Counted from the first letter of the stretch, positions 1-12,555 are shown. The stretch is DNA of 64,000 nt from Glycine soja (GCF_004193775.1 NC_041011.1:16214201-16278200), one strand, 5' to 3'. Program-made: numbers and translations. The notes: generated from the sequence alone by a model not told the origin.

Positions 1-840
1 CACATTACATACACCATGTTCAAAATCACCATTGTACTCAAACTTTTAACATTAGTTTCATGAAACTGATATTAACATAAAACACGATGATAACTTTTTA
101 AATAAAGCAGTATGTAGCATTCTTTGTTTGGGTTATATTTAGTTCCACATTTGATCAATCTAGTAGTTTCCTTAAGCTCTATTTGCGATCATATATAAAG
201 ACTAATGGGTCACTTGTTACCTCAGGCAGTTGATTCATTTGCAAAGGGGGATCAAATGAAAGCAGAAAAACTGTTAGAACAGGTAAGGTTTTGATAGAAT
301 TGTGCCTAGCAATAAGTTTGCTTTATACTATGATTAATGTAGACTTTTTTCATGATGACTTCTAAATATTTGTTTCATTGGTATATTTATTCTTGTGCAC
401 ATTTCTGCATCTTGCATTCAGTTTTTTTTTTATACTAATATTGTTTAATAAAGGATGCTCCTTGGAGTTTCTTGGATTAGTTGCCATTATTCGATATTAC
501 GTTTTTTAAATGAGAAAAGTTATTATATTTTGTTTATGTTGAAGATCGTGAGTAGTGAGTTCCAACTGTCTTATTTGTCAATGATAATGGAAAGCCTTAA
601 CCAGACACGTGTTTAGTTATAACTCAAGTTTCCCTAATTTGATCATTCACTGGTTCATGATGATGCTGATGAAGAATCAAACAAAGTGATTCTCGAAACC
701 AGGTTAATATCCTCTGCTCTTAAATTTGCATTGCTTCATTTTTTTTTTCTATTTTTCTATTAGGCTGGGTCCGGATTGAAAATTTGTTTGGTAAGTTTTT
801 GTTTTCTTAAATGGTAAGTAATACAATATTTATTTTAGGC

Positions 841-1913
841 TAAATAGCCGCTTTTGTCCTTCAATGTATAATTCGTTAACAAATGCGTTCCTGAAAGATG
901 AAAATACAAACTTTAGGTTTATGAAAGTGTAAAAAGTACGACAAATATATCTGGCCGTTAATAATGAATTGTATAGGAGAAAAGTTATGGAAAAAGGAAT
1001 TAAAAAAAGAGTAAAATATAACTTAATATTTGAACTCTTGTATTTTGATTATCTATCTATTTATCCGTCTATCAAATTGTTAATTAGTTTTTTAATTACT
1101 ACTTATTTTCCAAAATAAAATAAATTTCTTTAGTTTTATGATATAAAAAAAATTGAGTTACCATTTAAAAAAATGAAAGTCTTTTATTTCTTCAATTTTT
1201 TTAATCTTAAATTAATTATTAATTTTTATTACGTACTCTGTCACGGTATGTCACATGGAATGCAATGTCACTGTAGCCGATAAATCAACGAGAGATACAA
1301 CTCTACGTCCCAAAGGTAAAGAATAAACCTCTGTATTAGTTTAAATATTATTGTATTTTTTATTTAAATTTATTTATATTTGTTAGTAACTGTTTTCATT
1401 TCATTCATATTATATATAATAAGTGTTGTCTCGAGTGGAAACACATAAGATTTATCTAAGAGATTTTTTCATATTTAAGGTATATAAATATATTTTATTG
1501 ATTAAAGAAAAAGACTTATAATTTCACTTTATCTTTATCTAGTTTAAATTTTATGAGACTTTTTTATAAAAAAAATAGTTGATTAAATTCTTTTTTTAAA
1601 ATAAATAAATAAATAAATTTGGTCTCGCGGCCAATTGTGTTTTTTCTACTCAAAACCCTCGATATATTAATTTCAATCTAAATATAAGGATACTTAAGTT
1701 GGAATTAGGATATGGAATAATTTTAAAGATTAAAAGTGAGAAATTTAGTAGAAATTTGATAAAATTATAAGATATAAGATAAAAAAAATTTTAACAGCAA
1801 AGATTAAGGTTTGACAAGAAAATCAAAATAATAAAAAAATATATATTAAAAGGCAATTTAAAAATATATTGCATAAATACTAAACGAATAGGAACAATAA
1901 ATTACAAAAACAC

Positions 1914-1976
<63 letters not shown>

Positions 1977-2460
1977 TAGTCACAATCTATTATTAACGTT
2001 CGTATATATTTATTGCACTTTTTATACTTTCGGTGACTAAATTTTGTATACACAATAATAATAATGATAATGACAATAACAACAATAATAATAATAATAA
2101 TTAGTCACAATCTATTATTAACGTTCATATATATTTGTCGCACTTTTTATATTTTCGGTGACTAAATTTTATATTTTCATCTTTCAGGGACGCATTTGTT
2201 AACGGGGCAAGAAGACGAAAAGTCAAAAAAATATTATGACAAATATACCCCTATGCTGACATCCACATTGACAATCATTTCAGTGACAAATTTGTCCCTT
2301 TGTGTCACGTAGGCTATTTTATTAATCATGACGGATGAAAATTAATGGTCGAATATATTTGTCGCACTTTTTACACTTTCAGGACTAAATTTTATATTTT
2401 CATCTTTCAAGGACGTATTTTTCAACAAATTACACATTGATGGACAAAAGTGACTATTTA
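841..2460. mobile_element. TIR-bounded non-autonomous DNA element
   Basis: About 130 bp at 841-970 recurs in inverted orientation at about 2330-2460; both ends share TAAATAG, CTTTTGTCC and GTGTAAAAAGT. Two further copies of the right-end sequence, in the same direction, lie at about 1975-2050 and 2100-2200. No coding region is visible. The size and inverted ends fit a MITE or small MULE-type element in an intron of the Smr remnant. I could not define a clear target duplication, so the superfamily is open. Confidence 0.55.
1914..1976. repeat. (AAT)n microsatellite
   Basis: An almost perfect run of AAT triplets about 63 bp long, inside the TIR element. A shorter run of the same triplet recurs near 2055-2100 in the next internal repeat copy. 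Confidence 0.95.
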
Positions 2461-2604
2461 TCCTTTCTTTTATTATATTTGTTGGCAGAAATACAGAAGC
2501 ACAAGAAATGGTGCTTAATTTGGGTGACCATTTATCCTTTCTTTTATTATATTTGTTGGCAGAAATACAAAAGCACAAGAAATGGTGCTTAATTTGGGTG
2601 ACCA
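2457..2604 (+). repeat. 74-bp tandem duplication over a splice acceptor
   Basis: 2457-2530 and 2531-2604 are nearly identical at a spacing of 74 bp. Each copy holds the intron end TTTGTTGGCAG and the exon start coding NTEAQEMVLNLGDH or NTKAQEMVLNLGDH. The Smr remnant therefore has two tandem acceptors for one exon. Only the second copy runs into the rest of the exon. Confidence 0.9.
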
Positions 2605-2696
2605 TGGTTCAAAAGAGGCTATATGTCTACTGAAGTGTCATCTTTCGTCTCTTTCGCATTCCATGTAAGTTATGGCATTGTACCACTGTTGAGTAT

Positions 2697-3670
2697 TGAT
2701 GTAAGCTCCATTGGAGCTTGTAGGCCTAGGATCTTCTTCATCAATGGATTCCTTTGCTTCTTGGGAGATAAATGGCAGCGAAATGGAGAAGGAAGAGAGA
2801 GAGGAGACACCACTTCAAGGAGAAGATGAGTCTAGAAGAAGCTCACCACCATAGGAGGCCATGGATAAGAGTTTGGAGGAAGAAGGAGATGAATGAAGGG
2901 AGAGGGAGAGAAGAGAACAAAATTTTATGTTCTAAAAGAGTTATGAAATCTGAAATTAATATTCAAATGATCAAAGTTAAAAAAAAATGCACACACATGA
3001 CCTCTATTTATAACCTAAGTGTCACACAAAATTGGAGGGAAATTTGAATTTCAATTCAAATTTCACTTGAATTTGAAATTAAATTTGTGGAGCCAAACTT
3101 TGGAACCAAAATTTCACTAATTATGATTAGTGAATTTTAGTTATGGTTCAGCCCACTAATCCAAGATCAATTCCAAGATTCTCCACTAAGTGTGCTTAGG
3201 TGTCATGAGGCATGTAAAGCATGAAGGACATGCACAAAGTGTGACTATATGATATGGCAATGAGGTGTAGTAAGCAAATGCTCACCTCCCCCTCTAAAAT
3301 TTAATTGGATTGGGCTTCTACCGATTCAATTAAATTTATTTCCAACCACACACATCAAATATTCACTTAGTTCATGTGAAATTACAAAACTACCCTTAAT
3401 ACAAAAACTAGTCTAGGTGTCCTAAAATACAAGGACTGAAAAATCCTATATTTCTAGGGTACCCTACTTATATTATGGAGCCCTAAATATAAGGTCCAAA
3501 ATTAATGAAACCTTAATCCAATATGTACAAAGATAAGTGGGCTCATACTTAGCCCATGGGCCCGAAATCTACCCTAAAGCTCATGAGAACCCTACGGCCT
3601 TCTCTTGCATTTTTGGTCCAATCTTTTTGGAGTCTTCTATCCAATGTCCTTGGGGGATAGGATTGCATCA
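2697..3670. mobile_element. solo LTR, about 974 bp
   Basis: The segment begins TGATGTAAGC and ends TTGCATCA, so it has TG..CA ends with a short imperfect inverted repeat. The flanks are AGTAT on the left and AGTAC on the right, a five-base target duplication with one mismatch. It has no gag or pol. It lies in the intron between the third and last recognised blocks of the Smr remnant. The sequence resembles LTRs that are common in soybean (recognition, not a search). The two small ORFs at 2623-3047 lie inside it and are not genes. Confidence 0.7.
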
Positions 3671-4059
3671 AGTACTACTATAATTTATCGATTCTTTTAA
3701 ATTTTCCTCCATGTTCTCTATGGTAATTTCATTATTCCGTTGTCCTTATTAGCATTCAAGTACCTCAAGGTTATCGTTGATGCAAATGATAAAGATAACA
3801 CTAAAGGGTCTCGCAGATGACTACAGGTATTAAAACTGTTAGAGCAGGAATCTATATCATGGGTTAAAGGAGAAACTGCTGATACATTAATATTGATCCG
3901 CTTAGCTAGCTAGCATAGAGCGTAAACGCTTAAGTTTTGTCAAAACATAGGATGCCTTTTGTGACTTGTACCAAGGTCTGATCAGTTAAGCAAATGATAG
4001 ACATCTAATCTCCACAATCTGCAAGTAATTGATACAATTTTATTTAACTACTTTTTTAG

Positions 4060-4292
4060 TGGGAATCTCAAGGAGTGACTCACCTTCAGTATGCTCGAGT
4101 TAATCTTGTTGATTTGGCTGGATCTAAGAGGTAATTGATTCCTAAGAGTGTGTATTTCTGTTTTTATAATTTAAACGAACAAAGAAAGAAGTCTGAAGTA
4201 TTTTACCTCATTTAACATTCATATAGATAATAGTATGTATCCATTTTGATGATAGGCAGAAGAATTCTGGTGCTGAAGGGGAACGCCTCAAG
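4060..4292 (+). pseudogene. kinesin-12-type motor domain fragment (two exons)
   Basis: Exon 4060-4130 encodes WESQGVTHLQYARVNLVDLA followed by GSK, and exon 4256-4292 encodes QKNSGAEGERLK. Both have AG acceptors and GT donors, and the reading phase matches across the intron. This is the switch II region of the motor domain, closest by recognition to the plant KIN-12E/F group that acts on mitotic microtubules. The usual DLAGSER reads DLAGSKR, so the switch II glutamate is replaced by lysine. No other motor exon is found in the flanks. It is an isolated fragment, not a functional gene. Confidence 0.78.
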
Positions 4293-5146
4293 GTAAGGAG
4301 TTATTTTTTTTTTTTTAAAAAAAAAGAAACTCTTCCAAGGAACTAGAAAAAGGACATTATACACCTTTTCTTCATCAATAATTTGTCTTGAATCATGAAC
4401 ATGGCTGCTTCAAATTTTCAATTCCTCATATTTGGGTAGGTTGAAATCGGACGGTGAAGCTGATTGCAACCCCTCACATATTTCTATTCATTTGCATGCA
4501 CAATATATTTATTATATATATACTTGGCAATTCTTTTGTATTGTGATAGTAATTATTTCAACAAGGTGTAATTGATACACCAACACATATACGGGCTTGC
4601 CCAATTTGTCTTTGTTTTGATAGTATGATGTAACTTTATTTATTATTTTTCTTTTTTCTATTCATCAAAGTGAAGTATTGTAATGACTCAAATTTATTAT
4701 TTTTACCAGCACGACGTGCCCTTTTTTCTTATACCTTTTTATTATCTCAACTAATTTGCGGTAAGTCTAGTACATTAACACAATTTCGTGAATATATGTT
4801 CTCCTTGAAATGTAGAAAATCATTCATTTACACAAGTAGAAAACAATTGAAAATTGTGGCTGGTTTCCTATTATTCTAAATATACAACATACAAAACTTA
4901 TTTAAGTGCATGATCTAATTCATATAGTAATGGGACTCAAAATCGAGGCATTTTTAATATTATATTTTAACCTGTCATTTTTAAATATTTAAAATATATA
5001 TATATTTTTAAATACTATTTATATATCTTTGAAGTGTTTAGTTAAATAAAACTATTGACTCAAATATTAAAATTAATAAAAGTATTATTGTTAAATCAAA
5101 TTAATGACCAATACTCATGTTGTATTAGTGTCAATAAGGTATTAGT
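4293..5146. other. AT-rich intergenic stretch
   Basis: No coding exon, RNA gene or repeat boundary was recognised here. A 69-codon ORF at 4670-4879 has no recognisable similarity and lies in AT-rich sequence. Confidence 0.5.
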
Positions 5147-5420
5147 CACTACTACAAAAGTATGATTCAACATCATTGAATCTAGGTCGATTATAAAAAA
5201 CCGATGTAGTAAAACTTGTAGTGGCAATTTTGAAATCAATACTAAACTTTATAAAGTGTTAACGACGATCAAGTCCAAACCACCTTAGATATAAATGTTA
5301 TGAAGGCGGTTTTTTCGTAAAACCGCCTTTGTTTGTAGGCCTATTACTACGTTTCTTCAAAAACCGCCTTTGTCTCATTTATAATTACTAATTTTTACTT
5401 TTTATTCTTTGGAATTCACG
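5147..5420 (+). repeat. CACTA-type terminus and subterminal hairpins
   Basis: CACTACTACAAAAG is followed by AAAAACCGATGTAG and then by a strong hairpin at about 5310-5335 (AAGGCGGTTTT and AAAACCGCCTT). A further AAAACCGCCTTTG copy lies near 5360. Stem-loop subterminal repeats are typical of CACTA ends, where transposase binds. Confidence 0.65.
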
Positions 5421-5775
5421 CACATGCCTTTCCATCTTTTGTCTCGCCATTCACCCTAGCTGTGACCTCCGCACATCTCACTCGCACCCTTCATCTTGCC
5501 ATGATCTCCGCAGTCTGCCACAACCTCCGTTGTGACCTTCGATACTTGTCGCAAGCTCGTCGTGGACATTCCCTCTAAAGCCACCATCGCTGCTTCCACA
5601 AACCCCCTTCACACTCTCAGGTAAGGTGCCCTTCAGTCACACCCTTAGCACGCAACAGTTAAATCTAATCCAGGGAGAGCGAATCATAAACCCTCGTTCC
5701 ATTTCCCCTTCGCGAAGGTTTGTGACTTTCTTCAAGCAAAGATCACAATTGCATTTGTGGGAATCGGCGAGAAAA

Positions 5776-5953
5776 ATGCAGGGTTGGTTCTCAGGGCAGA
5801 GCAGCGAGGAGGAGGCGAAGCCGACATCGTCGTTGCTCGCCGATTGGAATTCCTAGCATCCGCCAAATCCTCTGAGGACTCCTCCACTTTCCCCTTCGAT
5901 ATTGAATCCGCCGTTAGGTCTTCCAACAACACCGTTTCCGACACTTTCAGCAT
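5776..5953 (+). pseudogene. SFT2-like vesicle transport protein, first-exon fragment
   Basis: The ATG at 5776 starts MQGWFSGQSSEEEAKPTSSL, continuing LLADWNS and then a stop. The downstream frame gives FPFDIESAVRSSNNTVSDTF up to a GTAAGC donor at 5954. Both halves match the N-terminal cytosolic part of plant Got1/SFT2-like membrane proteins (LLADWNSY, FPFDIE-AVRS), which act in vesicle fusion at the Golgi. A single lost base near 5853 explains the switch between frames. The membrane-spanning exons are absent nearby. The GC-rich 5' leader (about 5400-5775) looks like co-captured promoter or 5' UTR sequence. Not functional; recognition is from family memory. Confidence 0.65.
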
Positions 5954-7159
5954 GTAAGCAATCTCCACCTGCCATTTGCTTCATAGGAGAAAGATATCAA
6001 GAACATATATCGTTCTATTTTTCATGATTTTTTAGTTGCTATTATTTGTTATTTAGAGAAAATGACATAATGTTCGTTTGGTTCTGTCGAGTGAAACCCC
6101 AGATCCGTGCCTGAGAAGCTTCGGGTGGGAAATATTGGTCATATATTGGGGTTGTTTAGATAAACTTCTCTAGAAATACTTTTAAGGGAAATACATAATG
6201 ACTCTAAATTGAGTAAACTCAATAGTTGATGTTATGTGTACATACATGACAAATCATGAATGTGTTGATGTATTGGTACAGTCATGGCTTGAGCAAGCTA
6301 GACCTTACCATCGACCATTGTTATTATTTTGCAAAAACAATTGGTGAGCTATAATGATCCATTTTTTATTTTTTCGTTGAGGCTAAACCCAAACTTTCTA
6401 CTCAATAGTTAGTTGTCATACACCGATAATGGATGTATTACCATTTGTTTTTTGTTGTCAAGCCATGCTTTAAGAGAAAAACTTTGTTACTTACAGTTAT
6501 ATTAGTGAGACTGTGAGAGGCTTAGTATATAAGTTAGATGCTTAGAGCTATGATTGTAATTTATGATTATCTAGTATAGGCACTTTGGGACGGGGAAAAC
6601 TGCTATTGGTAGTTATCCTTCCCATCGGATGGAGCTATTCTAAATTAGGTGATTTGAAATTTATCTAGTAGCTTCACTTTTTATTCCTTTAACTTGGTCT
6701 GTTTTAACATGAATTAGCGTATCAAAGCTTCAATTTACATACAAATTAAAATTACAAATCTTGAATGTAATTCTGGAGTTATTGGTTCACTTGTACTAGT
6801 AGGTACTTTTTTTATTTCTGTCTTATTCTTATGTCTTCTTGTCTTTAGAAATTTGATTTTCATTACTTGATTTCTAATGAAATAGGAATGGATATCATAA
6901 GTCAAAACAAGGACGAGATTTTTAGCATATTTGGTGAGAACTATCTTAAGGCATTATTGAGTTATCCTTGACATTTTAATTACTAATTTAACTTCTGATT
7001 ATGGAATTTTGTTGTTATTTAATCTGAATATCACCCATTTTTCAGTTGCTATCAATTTTTAATTTCAAGTTAACAATTCAGGGTATTTGACAACTCCTTG
7101 AGTGGACAATACTATTGCATATGTTATCTTCAAATTTGACTCATCGGTTTCATTAACAG
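5954..7159. other. non-coding stretch between captured fragments
   Basis: No recognised exon. A 48-bp block near 6887-6930, flanked by AG and GTGAG, looks exon-like but its peptide is not recognisable. Confidence 0.4.
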
Positions 7160-8775
7160 GGGGCTTCTGTGATGCATTCTAATGCAAACCTTGGAGTTCA
7201 TGGACAAGGTCTGCTTAATTTATTGGGGCCAGGAGATTGGATTGAAGCACAACATTTGGTTTTATCCCTATTTTATAGTATTTGTAACGACCCGCCTCGT
7301 CGCTACGGTATCCACACTCTAATATTCGATAATTTCAATTTTTTTGTATAAAAAGAACTCCCTTAATTTTTGCTTATGAAAATAGACGTGATTTTGTTAC
7401 AACATAAATTCATCCAACAACACGCCATTACTTAAGTGAATATGCATAATTACATAGAAACAATAATTCGGTACATGTCATACACATAAGGAAAATTAAA
7501 TATGTTCATATATATAATTAAAATTCCAGTTTTACATCTTCAACTCAACAAAATAAAACTTAAAGACCAACTACGGAGGAGTTGATTACAAAACACAACT
7601 CTCTCCCAAAATAACGCCAACGTCATCACGTCGGCTCGGCGACTCCTCACCAGAATCTTACTCCCTACACCCTGCCACTGTCATTCTGCTCCCATGAACA
7701 AGGTTCGTGATCATCACAGGTATCAATCACACGATACAAAATTGCAAGAGTGAGTTTATTATAAAAGAACCAATACCAATTCTGAATAACCACAATTAGC
7801 AAGGAACATAGGCAAACATGATAAGCATACGCAACAATCTTTATTCAACACTCATATCCAACAAATATTCATCATTCACATCCAACAATTACTCATCATC
7901 CATCCATGGACCCAATCAAGACTGCACAGAATGACGCATGCAACTGACTCAACACTCAGATGCAATGTGGTATGTACCAACAACAACCAAATATCATGAA
8001 ATAGCCTAAGCGTGTCCACACGACACTCTCACTTAGGGAACTGTGCTAAGTTTGTCGAGACCACCCGGTTGTGCACATAACAGCCCCCCTCCCATAGGTG
8101 ATCAGCCTGGGAGCCCAAAGGTGTTCCCTACCAGGTGACAAGCCCCCTAGTACAAAGTACACTTGGCCACAGTTACTCTATTTCCTGTGTCGTATGAGTT
8201 ATGATCACGACCAAAAGTAAGTGCCAAAGACCATGGACCAATTAAAGCGCCTAAGCATCTCCTCAGAAATGCTTAGATTCTCTAACCACGCTAGTTACCC
8301 ACGTCTGGGCCATCCGACAAGGTCAGTGCACTCTACCCCCCATGACATACACTCTATACGACGTATGATCGTGGCCAAAAGCTAGTGCCAAAGACCCTGG
8401 AAGGTCAGTGCACAGTGCCCCCCACGAACATACATAACATGCACATGCCAATGCATTTCCAACATCAATCAACATTCCATTTCCATGTCATTCACAACAT
8501 AAATATCATCTCATCTTAATGACGTTATCAACAACAACAACAACCTCATTTCATATTCACATATTCATCAATAATAACAATTCATGTTGACATGGTCTTT
8601 ATTAACAACTTTATCTCAAATCAATATCATCATAATTATCATTATCATCACATATCAATTAAAATCCTCAATAGCAACATCAACAACAATTCAAACAAAC
8701 ACAACAATATCATTTCCACACGCACGGTCTTCAAACAACACATTTCAAACAACCAAAACAATATCATTCATCACA

Positions 8776-8783
<8 letters not shown>

Positions 8784-8825
<42 letters not shown>
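8784..8825. repeat. (TA)n microsatellite
   Basis: About 42 bp of perfect TA repeat within the solo LTR. Confidence 0.95.
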
Positions 8826-8827
<2 letters not shown>

Positions 8828-9681
8828 CATCCCATTAGTTAAAACGTAATTTTATTTGAAGAAAAATCAGCATGCAGCAGGGACAGGTAGATATCCTTAT
8901 AGCTAGGTTCCCTGACCCTAACTATGGTGTTAAAATGGTAAATTTTATAATAAACTCCCCTTACCTATCGTGAGCTACCCCGCGGATTCCTCGTTGCGTC
9001 ACTTGAAGATTCCTTTCTGTCCTTGCTCGTCGATTCCACACAAGCCTCTCGAAAGAAAATGAAAGGTCAGATTAAGGTTTCGTTCTCTACCGAACCGCAA
9101 GCCAAGTTGGAAGATTCCGCTTTAGTTGAAGGGTTCCTCTCGGTGTGGGTTTTCAATGGAGAACAGTGATGGTTTGTGGTGGCTAATGGTGGTTGTGGGT
9201 GATGGAGAAAGTGCTTGGAACTTTAGAAATGGCTTTGGAAGAAAGAAAGAAGAAGAAATGACGTTTTTCCTAAGCTACACGAAAGCAAAGGCTGAAGTGC
9301 TTAAATAAGAAATGCTCTCGGGAATGGAAGTTTCGAGCACACTCCAGATATCTTCTCAAAGATCCCAACGGTCAAATCATGGACAAGTGTCTTGTGAAGT
9401 TGCAGACCGAATTTCGAGAAGATCCAACGGTTAACAAAGGCTGGGCCGCGTTTTTACCGAGACAGCTTCATGTAGCTTTCTCTAGAAGCTTCATTAAGAG
9501 GCTTCCTCCAGAAGCTTCCTCGTGGCTTCTTTGAGAAGCTTTCTCAAGAGGCTTCTTTAAGAAGCTAGATCCTTATCTATCCACATCCCTCTTTTAACTA
9601 AATTAACCTCCTTAAAAATAATTACGGATGAAAATAATGCAACAAATAATCAAACATCAAACATAATTACTAATAATATAT

Positions 9682-9682
<1 letters not shown>

Positions 9683-9737
<55 letters not shown>
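9683..9737. repeat. (TA)n microsatellite
   Basis: About 55 bp of TA repeat just before the right end of the solo LTR. Confidence 0.95.
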
Positions 9738-9740
<3 letters not shown>

Positions 9741-9930
9741 GGTGTTACAGTATTCATGTGAGACATTGTTTTATTTTCACCACCAATCTACTATGTAATT
9801 TTGTATAGTCTTGTAAACACTTGATTTCCCCCATCTGATTTGTCTAGATTAATGAATTAGGAGATCTCATTTGTTTTTCATTAGATTAACTTTTTTTCCC
9901 TACCAATCTTTTCATATTAATGGTTAACTG

Positions 9931-10444
9931 TAGGAGTGGGTATACGGACCTAGGTCCACGGGCTGGCCCGTTAAGCCTGTAGATAACATGCCTCTTTTTC
10001 AAAAGTCCAATTATCGTATTGAGTTTTTGAGTCCGGCCTGTTAAACCCGCAGACCTAGCAGGCTTTATCCACGGACTCACGGACTACCCGTTTAACCCGC
10101 TTTAGTCCCATGTGCAAATATTGTTAATTTGTTATTTTAAGATTTTGATCTTTAATTTAGGTTGTTATTGTTATTTTTTTATGTTTAAAATGTTGATATA
10201 TTTTAGTGTGATAGATTTTAGCTTAAAAAATGAAGTCAAATTTTTTGCTTTTAATTTTATTCATTTTTCGCTTTTTAAAAAATATTTTTTTCAAATTAAT
10301 TGTGGACTAATCTGTTTATCCGTGGGTTTTTTTGGATTGAATATGGACCCTAAAATAAAGTCCATTTATTTCGTGGATCAGGCTTATTCGACCAGACTGA
10401 AATGTGAGCTTCATGGGTCAGACCAGTATGTATACCCACCCCTA
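9931..10444. mobile_element. hAT-like MITE, about 514 bp
   Basis: The left end TAGGAGTGGGTATAC and right end GTATACCCACCCCTA are inverted repeats of about 15 bp with one mismatch. The TAGGGGTGGG type of terminus is common in hAT-derived MITEs. No transposase is present. A related stretch (CCAATCTTTTCAT, GGTTAACTGTAGG) occurs on both sides, at 9893-9933 and 10467-10540, so the host sequence was duplicated or the element landed in a repeat. I could not fix an 8-bp target duplication. Confidence 0.6.
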
Positions 10445-11332
10445 ATGAATTGTAGGGCATTTTTTTCCCACCAATCTTTTCATTTGTTTTTCTTATTAAT
10501 TTTTAACATGTTTCTTCTTTTTTTAATGGTTAACTGTAGGGCATTTCTAGTGGTGTGCTATTTTGTTCAGTTTTTAAAATAGAAAACAATCTAGTACAAT
10601 ATTGAATATTCTAATACTACTCAATCGTTATTTGTTAGTACCTTTTGGTTATTTTTAGTATAATGAAATGATACAAAGAAGTTTTCCTTCTGGTCAAAAC
10701 ATAATTCACTTGAACAATGAAATTTTGATATAGTATAACTCTTCTATTAACATTTATCAGACAAATCTAACCTTGAGTTGAACATCAAAGAGATGATATG
10801 GAGACAATCCTATTATGTGCTGATCTAAAGCCAATGAGAACTCCTAAAATTTAACCATTTTGCTCCAACCAAATATCCAAAAGCAATGCATATAAAGCTT
10901 AACTACAAATTTTCATCGTTGTTATACCTTCCAAAATTTCTATAGCCAATCCAAAGAAACTGGTTTTTTTTGTGTCTATGCTCAAAAATGATGGAAACAG
11001 AAACATAAAGTGTCTGAGGAAAATATCATAATGACTACTGAACATGGACAGTAGCTCTCTTTACATCTTGTCAAGATCTTGGGCTTTAGGTGCAATGGAT
11101 TGTTCTTGTCCATTGTGCCATTCTTTTGGTGGCTTAGCTGCACCCTTCTAATGTTCTTGGTTGTCTCAGTACTTTGGGTCTGTTTCTTGTTAATTCCATC
11201 TTTTTAAATGAAAACATTGTGGTAACTTTGTTGTTTTTGACATTAGCAATTGGTGATATGTGCTTGTGTTTTGGTTGAGCATTATATGGTCTTACCTCTA
11301 CAACTTGAGTTTGTTTTTGACATTTCTCATAG
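10445..11332 (+). other. intron sequence of the glycine-rich remnant
   Basis: AT-rich intron continuing to the AG acceptor at 11331-11332. Nothing else was recognised. Confidence 0.5.
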
Positions 11333-12555
11333 GTTGGGCCTGGATCTATCTTGCATGGTCCACTGGAGAATGCAACAACTGATGATGTGTATGTTTGGAT
11401 GTTTTCAAATCATTATTAGTTAATTTCTCATTATATTATTTTATTTCTAGTTCTGCTAAATTTCCATACTTTTATGATTAATAGTACTCCAAAGCTTTAC
11501 TGTGACAAAGAAGAATTCCCCTATGAATTACTTCATCCCCTTGAAGATTGCAATGTGAACTCATCCTTGTCATTCACACTTCAGGTACTTTGTAAAGTAT
11601 TGGTGGTGTGGTACCTTTGGTTATACTAATAGCTGCCTTTCTAATAGTTGAAACTTGAAAATTCTGTATGTTGGCTTTCTAGATCTGTAGAGTCGAGGAC
11701 ATCCTTGTTGAAGGCCTTATAAAAGGTTCTATTGTTCATTTCCATAGGGCAAGGACCATAAGTGTTGAATCTTCTAGAACAATATCTGCCTCTAGAATAG
11801 GTATGCTTCTTTGTTGTGCGTGAGGTTGTTGTGACTTTTTGATTCAAATAGCTGCAGTTCCTATATTGATTGTGTTAAAAAAAATTGCAGGCTGTACTGG
11901 TGGTTTGGGCCATGGAAATACTCTAAGTAATGGTATTGGCAGTGGTGGTGGGCATGGTGGTACCGGTGGTGAAGCATTTTATAATGATAATCATGTTGAA
12001 GGTGGCTATTCATATGGGAATGCAACCCTGCCCTGTGAACTTGGTAGTGGAAGTGGAAATGGCAACTCTACTAGAACCACAGCTGGGGGTGGTATCATAG
12101 GTAAGCCCAAGTTTATGTTTGGGTCAGTTAATGTTTCTTTATGAATAATAGAAGATGTTGATTGCCACAAGATCTCTTTTTAAATTCATATTCTTGTGTT
12201 GTATTTTCTGTTAAACAGTTGTTGGATCATTAGAACATCCTTTGTCAAGTTTGTCCATTCAAGGTTATGTAAAAGCTGATGGAGGAAATTTTGAACCGCA
12301 AATTAGAAACGAAAAATTTGCAATATTTGACAATTTTACTGGAGGTCCCGGGGGTGGATTTGGTGGCACTATACTAATGTTTCTCCATATGCTCACCATT
12401 GGGAAATTAGTTGTTCTTTCTAGTATAGGGGGATATAGCAGTTCTAATGGAAGTGGTGGTGGAGGTGGTGGAAGAATTCATTTTCATTGGTCCGACATTC
12501 CCACTGGTGATGTTTATCTGCCAATTGCTAGTGTGAAAGGAGACATTCAGATCTG

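Larger units (their letters stand above)
226..3913 (+). pseudogene. DUF1771/Smr-domain protein remnant
   Basis: Exon-sized blocks, in order, resemble a plant DUF1771-plus-Smr (small MutS-related) protein, a family thought to bind or nick nucleic acid. Exon 226-282 (AVDSFAKGDQMKAEKLLEQ) lies between an AG acceptor and GTAAGG. A block at about 656-702 ends ADEESNKVILETR and is followed by GT. Exon 2563-2664 (NTKAQEMVLNLGDH, then EAICLLKCHL) ends at GTAAGT. A last block from about 3753 to the stop at 3911-3913 carries FKYLKVIVDANDKDNTKGSR and LKLLEQES. The last block has an in-frame TGA at 3818-3820, its junction with the previous exon is out of phase, and the 5' part of the second block is eroded. 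The introns hold a TIR element and a solo LTR. The gene starts before the window. I infer a pseudogene; family assignment is from recognition. Confidence 0.72.
7283..9749. mobile_element. solo LTR, 2467 bp, inside a coding exon
   Basis: It begins TGTAACGACC and ends GGTGTTACA, and is flanked by perfect GTATT duplications at 7278-7282 and 9750-9754. No gag or pol is visible. It holds two long (TA)n tracts. Removing it restores an uninterrupted exon of the glycine-rich gene (FYSI followed by H and a GTGAGA donor), which fixes the target site to the base. The small ORFs inside it, including the Tyr-Ile repeats, are not genes. Confidence 0.9.

Noticed and set aside
8584..8849. Two plus-strand ORFs ending in Tyr-Ile repeats
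   Set aside because: They translate the (TA)n tract of a solo LTR and have no recognisable domain.
10112..10582. 156-codon Phe/Leu-rich ORF
   Set aside because: It spans the hAT-like MITE and AT-rich flank; the hydrophobic look comes from T-rich sequence.
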